From positions 1-64,000 of the forward strand of contig JAEPNN010000008.1 of NCBI GenBank assembly GCA_017643385.1: a stretch of 64,000 nt of DNA, given 5' to 3'. A program made the translations under genes and the position numbers. A model generated the notes under the pieces. That model saw only the letters and a list, made by a program, of their open reading frames with translations. It was not told where the DNA came from and did no database searches. This stretch comes from Dinoroseobacter sp. GTDB lineage: Bacteria > Pseudomonadota > Alphaproteobacteria > Rhodobacterales > Rhodobacteraceae. Shown piece after piece: positions 47,016-56,265 of the stretch (the first letter of the stretch is position 1; each line of letters opens with the position of its first letter).

Positions 47016-48233
47016 TCAGTCCTTCAAGCTTTCCTCACGCAGGCCATCGGCCAGCAGGTTCAGACCCAGAACGAGGCTCATCAGAGCAATTGCCGGGGGC
47101 AGGGCCGGATGTGGGAAGATGGACAAGAGCTTTCTTCCTTCGTTGATCGTCGAGCCCCAATCTGGGCTTTCCGGCGGAAGTCCCAGGCCAAAGAAGCCCA
47201 GTGTCCCCAGAAGGATGGTGGTATACCCAATCCGAAGGCAGAAATCGACGATCAGCGGGCCGCGCACGTTGGGCAGGATTTCCCAAAGCATGATGTACCA
47301 CGGACCCTCGCCTCGCGTTTGCGCGGCGGCCACATAGTCGCGTGTTTTGATATCAAGCGCGAGGCCGCGCACGATACGGAAAACTGTTGGAGAGTTCACA
47401 AAGACCACTGAGACGAACACAACAAGGATCCCGCCCGGCACGTCGAAGAGGTCAACGATTGCCGGTAAGGCATAGATCGCTACGTCGTCGTTCCGCACCA
47501 GATAACCATCGGTTGAGATCATCGAGAGATAAATCCAGATCATCACACCCAGCACAACGATGAGAAGCGGCGTGCGTATTCTCGGGCGGGTGTAGAACCT
47601 TGAGTTCAGAAGAACCGCCATGAAGACGATCGGGAACACAAAGAGCACCGTTGCCATATAGTTCGGAATGCCTGTTTCAACGATCTCCGGGGTCACAAGC
47701 AGGTAGAAGAGCAAGATGACTGGAAAGGCCAGGATAAGGTTTGACAGGAACGACAAGATCGTATCAAGGCGCCCTCCATAATAACCCGCTGGCAGACCCA
47801 ACGTGATGCCCACCATGAATGCAAACAGCGTCGCAAGCGGCGCGATCTGCACCACAACCACCGATCCCGCAACCATTCGGCTGAAGACATCCCGGGCAAG
47901 GTTGTCACCACCAAACAGGTAATAGGCGTATTGCCCATCCTCGGCACTTGGCATCGGGGTGCCGGGTACTTTGTTTTTCAGACCCGAAACCTGGGACAAG
48001 GCATCATGGGTCGCGATCAAGCCAAAGAGCCCGTTGAAGATCGCCGTGTAGACCCAGAACATCACCAGTGCAAAGCCCACCATACCTATGATGCTGTCAA
48101 AAAGTTTGCCGTAAAGGCCAAGCTTCCGCTTGAATAGGATCGACAAGACAAAGGTCAGGAAAAGCGCGATCCAAACCGGCATGAACTGCCACAAGACGCC
48201 TGCGATGATTTCCATCCAGCTAAGGGGTTCCAT
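47016..48233 (-). CDS. Oligopeptide-type ABC permease (DppC-like)
   Basis: A 405-residue inner-membrane protein, longer than typical DppC (about 300), with an extra N-terminal helix pair and a loop insert around residues 180-260. The conserved DppC pieces are GGDNLARDVFSRMVAGS, TLGLPAGYYGGRLD and the EAA-like loop ending NVRGPLIVDFCLRIG. TTILLGTLGFFGLGLPPESPDWG near the end is diagnostic. GGGGAGAGAGAAA stands before the ATG. It lies 13 bases after the DppB-like gene. Confidence 0.92.
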   Translation of the reverse strand: MEPLSWMEIIAGVLWQFMPVWIALFLTFVLSILFKRKLGLYGKLFDSIIGMVGFALVMFWVYTAIFNGLFGLIATHDALSQVSGLKNKVPGTPMPSAEDGQYAYYLFGGDNLARDVFSRMVAGSVVVVQIAPLATLFAFMVGITLGLPAGYYGGRLDTILSFLSNLILAFPVILLFYLLVTPEIVETGIPNYMATVLFVFPIVFMAVLLNSRFYTRPRIRTPLLIVVLGVMIWIYLSMISTDGYLVRNDDVAIYALPAIVDLFDVPGGILVVFVSVVFVNSPTVFRIVRGLALDIKTRDYVAAAQTRGEGPWYIMLWEILPNVRGPLIVDFCLRIGYTTILLGTLGFFGLGLPPESPDWGSTINEGRKLLSIFPHPALPPAIALMSLVLGLNLLADGLREESLKD

Positions 48234-48246
48234 TTTCTCTCTCCCC

Positions 48247-49293
48247 TTAGGAAATACGGATGCGTGGGTTTAGATAGACGTAGCCGATATCCGAGATCAG
48301 CTGCGTTACCAAAACCACCACCACAGAGACAACTGAAACTGCCAAAAGCAATTCTATGTCGTTGTTGCCTGCCGCTTGCACAAGCGTCCACCCAAAGCCC
48401 TTGAAGTTAAACAAGGTCTCCACGATCACAACGCCGTTCAGGAGCCATGGGAACTGCAACATGATCACCGTAAACGGTGCGATCAGGGCATTCCTGAGGG
48501 CATGCTTTATCACGATATTCGGGAAGCTCACGCCTTTCAGCCGGGCTGTCCGAATATACTGCGCCGTCATAACTTCTGTCATGGACGCGCGCGTCATGCG
48601 CGCGATGTAGCCCATCCCATAAAGCGCAATCGTCATGACAGGCAGGAAGAAATTCTCAAAGTTTGCGTCTTCCATCGCCGATGTCGCGGTTCCCTTGAAC
48701 CACTTCAATCCCACCGCAGAGGACGCAAATACCGCAATGAAGATGACGCCAGACACATATTCGGGTGTCGCCGTCGTCATGATGGATGCGGTCGAGAGTG
48801 TTCGGTCGGTCTTTGAACCCTCGCGCATACCAGCAAGCACGCCAACAATCAGTGCTCCAGGAACCATTACGACCATAACCCAGAACATTAGCTTTCCGGT
48901 TTGTTTCAGACGTTCTGCCACAATAGACGAGACGTCATCCTTGAACACGGTCGAAAAGCCCCAGTCGCCTTGAAGGATACCGCAGAAGGTTGGAGCATCA
49001 GCAGGATCCATGCCCGGATCAATGCAGCGTCCGCGCTCGGTTCCGTCGTCTTCGGTATGGGTCCAGCCAGGAACGACGCCAAGCCACCGGCCAAATTTTA
49101 TGGGCATAGGGTCGAGATACCCATTCTTACCGAGCCAGCTTTCAACCTGCTCGTCAGACATCCGGAAGTTACCTTCGGATTTCGCTAGCTTTTCAAGGTT
49201 GGGGTAAAGGTTTGTAAGCGTGAAAACAATGAAGGTAAGGCAAAGCGCCGTAATTATCATCACACCAACGCGTCGGAGAATAAACAGTCCCAT
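48247..49293 (-). CDS. Oligopeptide-type ABC permease (DppB-like)
   Basis: A 348-residue membrane protein starting MGLFILRRVGVMIITALCLT, the usual DppB N-terminal helix. It has GDWGFSTVF, a helix set and the conserved YIRTARLKGVSFPNIVIKHALRNALIAP coupling region, with WLLNGVVIVETLFNFKGFGW after it. A loop insert about residues 60-110 is larger than usual. It forms the transport channel with the DppC-like subunit. Confidence 0.92.
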   Translation of the reverse strand: MGLFILRRVGVMIITALCLTFIVFTLTNLYPNLEKLAKSEGNFRMSDEQVESWLGKNGYLDPMPIKFGRWLGVVPGWTHTEDDGTERGRCIDPGMDPADAPTFCGILQGDWGFSTVFKDDVSSIVAERLKQTGKLMFWVMVVMVPGALIVGVLAGMREGSKTDRTLSTASIMTTATPEYVSGVIFIAVFASSAVGLKWFKGTATSAMEDANFENFFLPVMTIALYGMGYIARMTRASMTEVMTAQYIRTARLKGVSFPNIVIKHALRNALIAPFTVIMLQFPWLLNGVVIVETLFNFKGFGWTLVQAAGNNDIELLLAVSVVSVVVVLVTQLISDIGYVYLNPRIRIS

Positions 49294-49366
49294 GTACGTC
49301 CCTGTTGGTCGGTATTATCCCCCGCGTATGCGCCTTTGTGGCGTCTTCAAAATCTTCGCGAGAGTT

Positions 49367-49394
49367 GAAAAGCCGCGCCTTTTAGGGCGCGGCT
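49367..49394 (-). terminator. Hairpin between binding-protein and permease genes
   Basis: A perfect nine-base stem (AGCCGCGCC / GGCGCGGCT) with a six-base loop lies 19 bases after the binding-protein stop and is followed on the minus strand by TTTT. It probably causes partial termination or protects the 3' end of the binding-protein message, a common way to make more binding protein than permease. A T-run on the other strand makes it possibly bidirectional. Confidence 0.65.
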
Positions 49395-49412
49395 CTATCT
49401 TTTTTGGTCGGC

Positions 49413-51083
49413 TTAGGCCGCGATGCCCCACTTATAGATCTGAGGCAGATACGCGATGTGCATATCGGTGCCTACAAAGCCTGGCTTCGTGTGGCGATAG
49501 AGCGAACGCCAGTATGGCTGGATTGTTACGCCCTCCTCGATGATGATGGCCTGCATCTTGCCCATCACAACACGACGTGCATCTGCGTCCGCGAGCGAGT
49601 TTGCTTCGTCGAGAAGCGCGTCAAACTCGGAATTCGACCACCCGAATTCGTTCCAGGCCACGCCCGAACGATAGGCCAGACCCAGAACCTGCGTGCCCAG
49701 AGGACGGTGGTTCCAGTTGGTCGAGCTGAACGCATACTTGGTCCAGTCGTTCCAGAAGGTCGAGCCAGGCAAGATCGTGCGCTTAACATTGATACCTGCA
49801 TCACGCAGCTGCGCAGCGACGGCATCGGTGGTATTTCGGCGCCAGTCATCATCGATCGAATGCAGTTCGAACTCGTAATCGGACATACCGGCTTCATCGA
49901 CCAGGGCTTTCGCCTTCGCAGGGTCATGGGGCAGGCGTGTTACGCTTGCATCATGCTCTGGGTGAACCGGACCGACGTGGCAGTTGTCCGCTGGGACACC
50001 CTGACCGGCGTTGCCAAGCTCAAGGCAGATTGCGTTGTCAACGGCCATCGCCATCGCCTGACGCACGCGCTTGTCGCTGAAGATCTTGTTGCCGTCACCA
50101 TCTTCGGCCAGCTGGTTTGGACGAATTACGATGGTCGAACCAGTCGCAATTTCCGACTTTTCCCAACCGATTGCATCAAAGATCGAAACGAAGTCGCCTA
50201 CGTTTTCCCAGATCGTATCAACTTCGTCGGATTCTGCGGCTGCCAGCCATGCCGATGGATCGGTGCCGTAGTCGATGAATTCGATCTCATCGAGATAGGC
50301 GCCTTTGCCAACAGCGTAGCCCCACCATTCGTGGTTTTCGTTACGCTGAAGAACAGACTTCACGCCAACTTCGTGCTGGACGTTCAGATATGGGCCGGTG
50401 CCCAGCTGGCTGCCAAGTAGGTCGTTGATATCCTGATCTGGGTGAATGATTGCGGCAGGGTAGTCCGCGATTCCAGGGATCAGTGTGATGTCAGGCTGGC
50501 TGAGGTTTAGGCGAACCGTGTGGCTGTCGACAACCTCGATGGCGCCTTCGTTTGCCATGTTGGTGTCAGAGTTCACGATCGAAGCAACACGTGCTGCCAT
50601 CGAGTTGCCTTCTGCATCGGCTTCTGCCCAGCGCGCGAAGTTAAACGCAACATCTTCAGCAGTGAAATCGTCACCGTTATTCCACTTGACGCCCTTACGG
50701 ACATTCAGGGTGTAGACGGTTGCATCGTCATTCACTTCCCAGCTTTCCAGCAGCATTGGCTCGAAGGAACCGTCGCTGTTATATTCAACCAGATACTCCA
50801 TCCAGCCTGCGCACACCGCCGCAATCTGAGTCCAGTCGAAGGTGCGTGGGTCCTTCAGCGCACGGACTTCCATCTGCATGCGGATCTTACCACCTTGTGC
50901 AGCATGAGCGCCTGCTTGTGCCGGGGCTGCCCCGATCATCGCGTAAGCTGCGGCAGACGTAACGCCGAGTGCGGTTGCACGGCTGAGGAATTCACGGCGG
51001 TCCAAAAGGCCCTGCTTGTGCTCCTCAGCATACATCGCAGCAGCGGGATGCACTGGTGCAATCTTGGTGTGATGCGTCATCAT
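49413..51083 (-). CDS. ABC importer substrate-binding protein (family 5, Tat-type signal)
   Basis: A 556-residue periplasmic protein starting with tandem ATGs behind GGGAGAGA. The signal region contains D28-R29-R30-E-F-L-S-R, a twin-arginine-like motif, followed by [22 protein letters not shown]. The mature part follows the SBP_bac_5 fold (DppA/OppA), with [38 protein letters not shown]. The cluster also encodes an N-demethylating oxidase, so the ligand may be a methylated amine, betaine or opine-like compound rather than a peptide. It is the first gene of the operon. Confidence 0.92.
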   Translation of the reverse strand: MMTHHTKIAPVHPAAAMYAEEHKQGLLDRREFLSRATALGVTSAAAYAMIGAAPAQAGAHAAQGGKIRMQMEVRALKDPRTFDWTQIAAVCAGWMEYLVEYNSDGSFEPMLLESWEVNDDATVYTLNVRKGVKWNNGDDFTAEDVAFNFARWAEADAEGNSMAARVASIVNSDTNMANEGAIEVVDSHTVRLNLSQPDITLIPGIADYPAAIIHPDQDINDLLGSQLGTGPYLNVQHEVGVKSVLQRNENHEWWGYAVGKGAYLDEIEFIDYGTDPSAWLAAAESDEVDTIWENVGDFVSIFDAIGWEKSEIATGSTIVIRPNQLAEDGDGNKIFSDKRVRQAMAMAVDNAICLELGNAGQGVPADNCHVGPVHPEHDASVTRLPHDPAKAKALVDEAGMSDYEFELHSIDDDWRRNTTDAVAAQLRDAGINVKRTILPGSTFWNDWTKYAFSSTNWNHRPLGTQVLGLAYRSGVAWNEFGWSNSEFDALLDEANSLADADARRVVMGKMQAIIIEEGVTIQPYWRSLYRHTKPGFVGTDMHIAYLPQIYKWGIAA

Positions 51084-51387
51084 TCTCTCCCTGTGACACG
51101 GTAAAATTCATCGCACGCCACCCAGAACTCTGTTGGGCAGCATGTCCATTTTTCAAGGAATGCGTATTGGTGAAATCGCTTTTAGCGCCGACTGCGCCTT
51201 AACTTGCGGCCCCAAGCATCCCCGCATGTCGTAGCGCAACAGGTTTTCCCCTGCGGGTCAATGGTGTTATCCGTCTTAAGAGGTCAAAAAAACGACATTG
51301 ACCTATTCTGAAACCGACCAAGCGCGTGGAGCCTTAGTCGAGTGTGACCTGGTCTACGCATAAGTATTCAAAGGATAACGGGGTTCT
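51084..51387. promoter_or_regulatory. Regulatory region upstream of the ABC cluster, with AGGTCA inverted repeat
   Basis: This 304-base stretch lies between the AraC gene's stop and the binding-protein start. It contains AGGTCA at 51281-51286 and TGACCT at 51299-51304, a perfect dyad spaced by 12 bases around an A-rich centre. This could be the operator of the adjacent AraC-family protein or of a dimeric regulator. No open reading frame of note is present. Confidence 0.45.
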
Positions 51388-52221
51388 CTAGGCGGCGCGA
51401 CCAGCGCGACGTCTTTGTTGACCAATTCTTCTAGCCGCCGAAGGTGTTATGCCAATTCGCTGACCGAAAGCACGCGTGAAGTAGGCCGCGGAACCGAATC
51501 CGAGATCTTGCGCAATGTTTCGAATAGGCTGATCCGTGTCTTCCAATAGGCGCCGTGCTTCGTTGATCACGCGCTCGTGCAAGAGATTTGAAGCGGTTTT
51601 GCCGCAGACCTCTCGACAGACGCGTGTCAGATGGGTCGGTGTTATCCCAAGCTTTTGGGCGTAATCTGCAACGGTAAGACCCTCCGAGAGATGGTCCTCG
51701 ATCAGCCCCGTGTAACCTTCGACAATACGCTGGGCACTACCGATGGGGCGGATCTGACGCCCATAAGCGTTCTCAAACCGTTCCAGCTGGACGGCAACAA
51801 GCGCCGAATAGCTCCGTGCGGCAGCATGCCAACCCTGATTATGGTCTCGCACTTCAGTGGTAATCTGATCCAGTACTTGCGTGAGTTCAGCCTGGTGACG
51901 GGAGTCTGTAATTTTTAGATAAAGCGCCTCTTCCGGCAATTGTTCTGAAAGGTCGATCGGGAAGCAAAGACGAGTGCCATACACATGGCTCGGAAACTCG
52001 AACGCGTACATTGTACGCGGGGGTAGATAAATTGCGGTATGCTGACCAAAACCTCGGGTCACCCCGCAGGCCGTGATGCGGCCTTGTCCCTTGGTGATCC
52101 AGTAGAGTCGCGCCCGTTCACTTGAATGCGGGGTCTCTACACGCCAAGATCCCATCCGAAGCAAATTCTGGAGCGACGATACACGTACGTCCAAGCTCTC
52201 GATTTCCACTGCCGACCCCAT
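51388..52221 (-). CDS. AraC-family transcriptional regulator
   Basis: A 277-residue regulator if started at 52221 (MGSAVEIESLDVRV); an upstream in-frame start at 52296 would add 25 residues that look non-coding. The C-terminal 100 residues carry two helix-turn-helix units: TVADYAQKLGITPTHLTRV and IRNIAQDLGFGSAAYFTRAF, the second with the classical AraC signature. The N-terminal part has a cupin-like arm-binding pattern (GQHTAIYLPPRTMYAFEFPS). It lies on the same strand, just upstream of the ABC/oxidase genes, and likely activates them. Confidence 0.88.
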   Translation of the reverse strand: MGSAVEIESLDVRVSSLQNLLRMGSWRVETPHSSERARLYWITKGQGRITACGVTRGFGQHTAIYLPPRTMYAFEFPSHVYGTRLCFPIDLSEQLPEEALYLKITDSRHQAELTQVLDQITTEVRDHNQGWHAAARSYSALVAVQLERFENAYGRQIRPIGSAQRIVEGYTGLIEDHLSEGLTVADYAQKLGITPTHLTRVCREVCGKTASNLLHERVINEARRLLEDTDQPIRNIAQDLGFGSAAYFTRAFGQRIGITPSAARRIGQQRRRAGRAA

Positions 52222-52324
52222 CTTTGTAGGTATTTTGTCGAACGCTACCACAGTGAGATAAATCCTGTCACTGTGGAAAGCCTGTGGATAAGTCAATATG
52301 AGGTGGTTTGGAGTTGTACAAACC

Positions 52325-53236
52325 CTACATATTGGGCTGATCCATAGCTATATCGAGTGTTTTCCATAAGCGCAGTCTGTTGCGAAACCAAGTGCGCTGT
52401 CGCTTGGCATATTGCCGAGTCGCGATGATCGTGCGGGTCCTCGCATCGTCCAGGGACAAGTCACCTTTAACATATGCAATTAATTCAGGCGCCCCGATGG
52501 CTCTGGAAGATGGTAGCTCCGGGGTCCATCTCGGTAGCATGTTTTCAACTTCGCCTAGGGCGCCATTCTCCAACATCCAGTCAAAGCGTCGAATGATCCG
52601 AGGTTGCAAGTGTTCCGGTGAAGCTTGCAACACCAGCGCGTCTGCGTCGTGCAGCGCGATTAACGGGGGTGGTGTGTCCTTCTGCCAGGCTTTGAGCCCG
52701 CGGCCGGTTTCCTCCAAGACTTCCCATGCGCGTTGCACACGCATAGGGTTCTCGAGGTCAAGGCCTGCCACGGTTTCAGGATCGTTCATCTTCAGCATGT
52801 CGATCGTTGAGAACAAATTTTGCGCTCGTAGTTCGTCTCCACGTTTACGCGTTTCCCCGCTGATTGGTGGAATGTCGGTTAAACCTTCAGTGAGGGCAGA
52901 AAAATAGAGCCCTGTGCCACCTATGATAATCGGACGTGGGTCTGATTTAAGAAATTCCGCAACTTCGCGCAGCCAAGTTCCTACGGAATAAGGAGCGTCA
53001 AAGGGCTGATGGCCATAAAGAAGGTGCTTTGCCCGCTTCAGATCTTCAACCGGAGGACGTGCAGTTAAAACCGACCAGCATGCATAAACCTGCAGAGCAT
53101 CTGCATTGATGATTGTACGATCCTGACGTGCGGCAAGTTCAAGAGCGAGCGCAGATTTCCCGCTGGCTGTGGGACCAGCAATCAAGACCGGTTTGTTCGG
53201 ATCGACGGCGTCGAGGTAACTGTTCAAAGCGGTCAT
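52325..53236 (-). CDS. tRNA dimethylallyltransferase
   Basis: A 303-residue MiaA; ATG at 53236 gives a normal start for the P-loop GPTASGKSALALELA. Further marks are INADALQVY (the catalytic Asp), LTARPP, HLLYG, IIGGTGLYFSAL and RQYAKRQRTWFRN near the end. It adds a dimethylallyl group to A37 of tRNAs reading U-starting codons, such as the tRNA-Ser and tRNA-Leu in this window. Divergent from pyrH with about 115 bases between. Confidence 0.95.
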   Translation of the reverse strand: MTALNSYLDAVDPNKPVLIAGPTASGKSALALELAARQDRTIINADALQVYACWSVLTARPPVEDLKRAKHLLYGHQPFDAPYSVGTWLREVAEFLKSDPRPIIIGGTGLYFSALTEGLTDIPPISGETRKRGDELRAQNLFSTIDMLKMNDPETVAGLDLENPMRVQRAWEVLEETGRGLKAWQKDTPPPLIALHDADALVLQASPEHLQPRIIRRFDWMLENGALGEVENMLPRWTPELPSSRAIGAPELIAYVKGDLSLDDARTRTIIATRQYAKRQRTWFRNRLRLWKTLDIAMDQPNM

Positions 53237-53351
53237 TTGAAATTTACGGTTGCGCTCAAGGTCATTCCGGGGTTCCACCCCCTCAGCGCGCTTGAGTCAA
53301 TCCTCTCGACAGGGCAGGGTGCGCAAAGCGGCTTATATATGGAGACGATTG

Positions 53352-54083
53352 ATGACCGAGACGCCGGGTCCCGCCACCAAGTATAAACGTGTTCTGCTGA
53401 AGATTTCGGGTGAAGCACTTATGGGTTCCCAAGGCTATGGGCTTCATCCCCCCACAGTCGAGCGCATTGCACAGGAGGTTAAGACTGTACGCGACCTTGG
53501 TGTTGAGATCTGTATGGTCATTGGCGGAGGCAATATCTTTCGCGGTTTGCAGGGTTCTGCTCAGGGGATGGAACGGACGACGGCAGACTATATGGGCATG
53601 CTGGCCACAGTGATGAACGCACTCGCGATGCAATCTGCATTGGAAGACATCGGTGTTTTCACACGGGTCATAAGCGCAATTCGCATGGATGAAGTGGCCG
53701 AACCTTATATTCGCCGACGTGCTGTTCGACATCTCGAAAAGGGGCGTGTCTGCATTTTTGCGGCAGGCACTGGTAATCCCTACTTCACCACCGATACCGC
53801 AGCGACCCTTCGCGCCAATGAGATGAGTTGCGAAGCCATTTTCAAAGGCACCAAGGTTGACGGCGTATATGACAAGGATCCAGCCAAACACGCAGACGCC
53901 AAACGGTATGATACAGTCAGCTATGACGATTGTCTTGCGCAGCACCTTGGTGTGATGGATGCATCGGCAATTGCGCTTGCACGCGACAACGATCTGCCAA
54001 TCATCGTATTTTCGCTGGATGAGCCAGGCGGTTTCAAAGGTATATTGGCAGGGGAAGGTACCTATACAATCGTGCGGGATTGA
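53352..54083 (+). CDS. UMP kinase
   Basis: A 243-residue amino-acid-kinase-fold protein starting at 53352 ([20 protein letters not shown]) behind GGAGACG. It shows [61 protein letters not shown] and DNDLPIIVF. It converts UMP to UDP. It begins the conserved order pyrH-frr-uppS-cdsA-dxr-rseP. Confidence 0.97.
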   Translation: MTETPGPATKYKRVLLKISGEALMGSQGYGLHPPTVERIAQEVKTVRDLGVEICMVIGGGNIFRGLQGSAQGMERTTADYMGMLATVMNALAMQSALEDIGVFTRVISAIRMDEVAEPYIRRRAVRHLEKGRVCIFAAGTGNPYFTTDTAATLRANEMSCEAIFKGTKVDGVYDKDPAKHADAKRYDTVSYDDCLAQHLGVMDASAIALARDNDLPIIVFSLDEPGGFKGILAGEGTYTIVRD

Positions 54084-54131
54084 CGCTATAGAATGCAGAA
54101 AGCCTAAGAATAGACTGAGAGCCCGAGCATA

Positions 54132-54695
54132 ATGTCCGAAGAATTCGAGATCGATACTGACGATTTGGAACGCCGCATGGATGGAGCGATCTCTTCGCTG
54201 CGCACTGAATTTGCATCCTTGCGTACGGGGCGTGCTTCGGCTGCGATGTTAGAGCCTGTTATGGTGGACGCCTACGGCACAAAGACGCCTATTAACCAGG
54301 TGGGCACTGTCAATGTGCCTGAACCGCGGATGGTGACCGTCAACGTCTGGGACAAGAGCCTGGTCGGGAAGGTCGAAAAGGCCATCCGGGAGAGCGGACT
54401 TGGGATCAACCCACAGCTCAATGGAACCATTATTATGCTTCCGATCCCTGAGTTGAACGAAGAACGCCGTCGTGAGTTGACCAAAGTGGCCGCGCAATAT
54501 GCAGAAAGTGCGCGCGTGGCCGTTCGCAACGTGCGCCGCGATGGCATGGACCAGATCAAGAAGGCCAAGGCCGATGGGATGTCGGAAGATGACCAGAAGC
54601 TATGGGAAACCGAGGTGCAGGACCTCACAGACGCCTTCATTGGCAAGGTCGATCAGGCACTTGAAACCAAACAATCCGAGATCATGCAGGTCTGA
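54132..54695 (+). CDS. Ribosome recycling factor
   Basis: A 187-residue protein, the standard length. It shows [61 protein letters not shown] and [12 protein letters not shown], the three-helix bundle and small beta domain of Frr. With EF-G it splits post-termination ribosomes. It follows pyrH by 48 bases. Confidence 0.97.
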   Translation: MSEEFEIDTDDLERRMDGAISSLRTEFASLRTGRASAAMLEPVMVDAYGTKTPINQVGTVNVPEPRMVTVNVWDKSLVGKVEKAIRESGLGINPQLNGTIIMLPIPELNEERRRELTKVAAQYAESARVAVRNVRRDGMDQIKKAKADGMSEDDQKLWETEVQDLTDAFIGKVDQALETKQSEIMQV

Positions 54696-54724
54696 ACGTC
54701 GTTTCCGAATGTAAGGACCAATTA

Positions 54725-55468
54725 ATGACCACTTCAGCTTCACCCGATGCGATACCTGAGCCTCCCAAAGGGCCGTCGCATGTTGCGATCATAATGGATG
54801 GAAATGGTCGTTGGGCGCAGCAACGCAACCGGCCTCGATTGTTTGGGCATCAGGCGGGCGCTCGTCGTGTTCGAGAGATCGTAGAGGCTTGCCCCGATAT
54901 CGGTGTTAAATACCTAACAATATTTGCCTTTTCTACAGAAAATTGGAAGCGAACACAGATCGAGGTCGCAGGTCTCATGACGCTGTTCAAGCGTTATATT
55001 ACCAAAGAGATGCAAGCCTTTGTCAAAGAACGCGTGCGCGTGCGTTTCATTGGTGACCGGATGCGTCTGGATCCAAAGCTTCAGGCCTTGATGGATGAGA
55101 CCGAAAAGCTAACCGCTGAAAATGACAGGGTCCACCTGACGATCGCGCTGAACTATGGCTCGCGAGACGAAGTGGCCCGGGCCACCAAGCGCCTGGCGCG
55201 CGAAGTTTCAGCAGGAAAGATAGAACCCGAGACGGTTGACGAAACGACGCTTGCGCGCTTTCTCGATACACATGTCTTGCCCGATCCCGACCTCGTCATC
55301 AGAACCAGTGGCGAGGCGCGTATTTCGAACTTCCTTCTGTGGCAGTCGGCCTATGCAGAGTACGAGTTTGTCGACACCCTTTGGCCAGATTTTACCCGTG
55401 ACCACCTGGCCGAGGTTGTGGGGCGCTATGGCCTTCGTGAACGCCGTTTTGGCGCGGTGCCCGCGTGA
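54725..55468 (+). CDS. Isoprenyl transferase (undecaprenyl diphosphate synthase)
   Basis: A 247-residue cis-prenyltransferase. The substrate motif is HVAIIMDGNGRWAQQR with the catalytic Asp, then LFGHQAGARRVREIV, LTIFAFSTENWKR and the C-terminal VIRTSGEARISNFLLWQSAYAEYEF. It makes the C55 lipid carrier for peptidoglycan and O-antigen. Its stop overlaps the GTG start of cdsA. Confidence 0.96.
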   Translation: MTTSASPDAIPEPPKGPSHVAIIMDGNGRWAQQRNRPRLFGHQAGARRVREIVEACPDIGVKYLTIFAFSTENWKRTQIEVAGLMTLFKRYITKEMQAFVKERVRVRFIGDRMRLDPKLQALMDETEKLTAENDRVHLTIALNYGSRDEVARATKRLAREVSAGKIEPETVDETTLARFLDTHVLPDPDLVIRTSGEARISNFLLWQSAYAEYEFVDTLWPDFTRDHLAEVVGRYGLRERRFGAVPA

Positions 55469-56265
55469 GTGGCGCGGCGACAAAATTCGATGATCTGAAA
55501 ACGCGGATAGTATCTGCGATTGTTATGCTCCTGATCGCAGGTTTTGCGATTTGGGCGGGCGGGATCATCTTCCTGGTCGCAATTGCAGCCGCAGTGGCGC
55601 TCATGATTTGGGAACTGGCCAGCATGTTGGCCCCGGGGCGCGATCGAATATCTTTTATCTTGGCTGTGATTGGCGCGTTGGTTGTGCTCGGCTGGCATTG
55701 GGCACCGGCAAACCTTGGACTGGCGCTTATTTTCGCGCCGGCACTGGTAGCGGTTGCTTTGCTCAAGGCAAACCGAAGGGTTTTCGTGCTTTACTCTGTG
55801 ATGATCGGCGTTGCGGGGATTGGGTTTTATTCATTGCGCGCAGATTATGGATTGGTCTGGATTATCTGGCTCGCGCTTGTGGTGATTGCGAGCGATGTCA
55901 TGGGGTATTTCGCAGGCCGCCTGATCGGTGGACCCAAGTTTTGGCCAAAAGTCAGCCCCAAGAAAACCTGGTCCGGCACCGTTGCGGGATGGTTTGGAGC
56001 AATTATTGTTGCGTTCTTTTTCCTGAATTACACTGACAATGCGGCGGAACTGATCGTGATTTCAGTGGCACTCGCGCTTGCGGCACAAATGGGCGATATC
56101 GCTGAATCTGCGATCAAGCGCAAAGCGGGTGTCAAAGACAGCTCAAACCTGATCCCTGGCCATGGCGGGCTTCTTGACCGATTTGACGGAATGCTTGGCG
56201 CGTCTGTTATTTTGATTGTAATACAACAATTTATAGATTTTCCGCCGCTACCAGGGGTATCCTGA
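55465..56265 (+). CDS. Phosphatidate cytidylyltransferase
   Basis: A 266-residue polytopic membrane enzyme, with GTG start at 55465 overlapping the uppS stop (GTGA), so translationally coupled. The CdsA signature is present near the end: SPKKTWSGTVAGWFGA, then GDIAESAIKRKAGVKDSS and LIPGHGGLLDRFD. It makes CDP-diacylglycerol for phospholipid synthesis. Its stop shares one base with the dxr ATG. Confidence 0.95.
   Translation: MSGAATKFDDLKTRIVSAIVMLLIAGFAIWAGGIIFLVAIAAAVALMIWELASMLAPGRDRISFILAVIGALVVLGWHWAPANLGLALIFAPALVAVALLKANRRVFVLYSVMIGVAGIGFYSLRADYGLVWIIWLALVVIASDVMGYFAGRLIGGPKFWPKVSPKKTWSGTVAGWFGAIIVAFFFLNYTDNAAELIVISVALALAAQMGDIAESAIKRKAGVKDSSNLIPGHGGLLDRFDGMLGASVILIVIQQFIDFPPLPGVS

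Noticed and set aside
49404-50420. 338-codon plus-strand frame opposite the ABC binding-protein gene
   Set aside because: No domain, Arg/His/Cys-rich composition typical of an antisense shadow; the minus strand carries a complete SBP_bac_5 protein.
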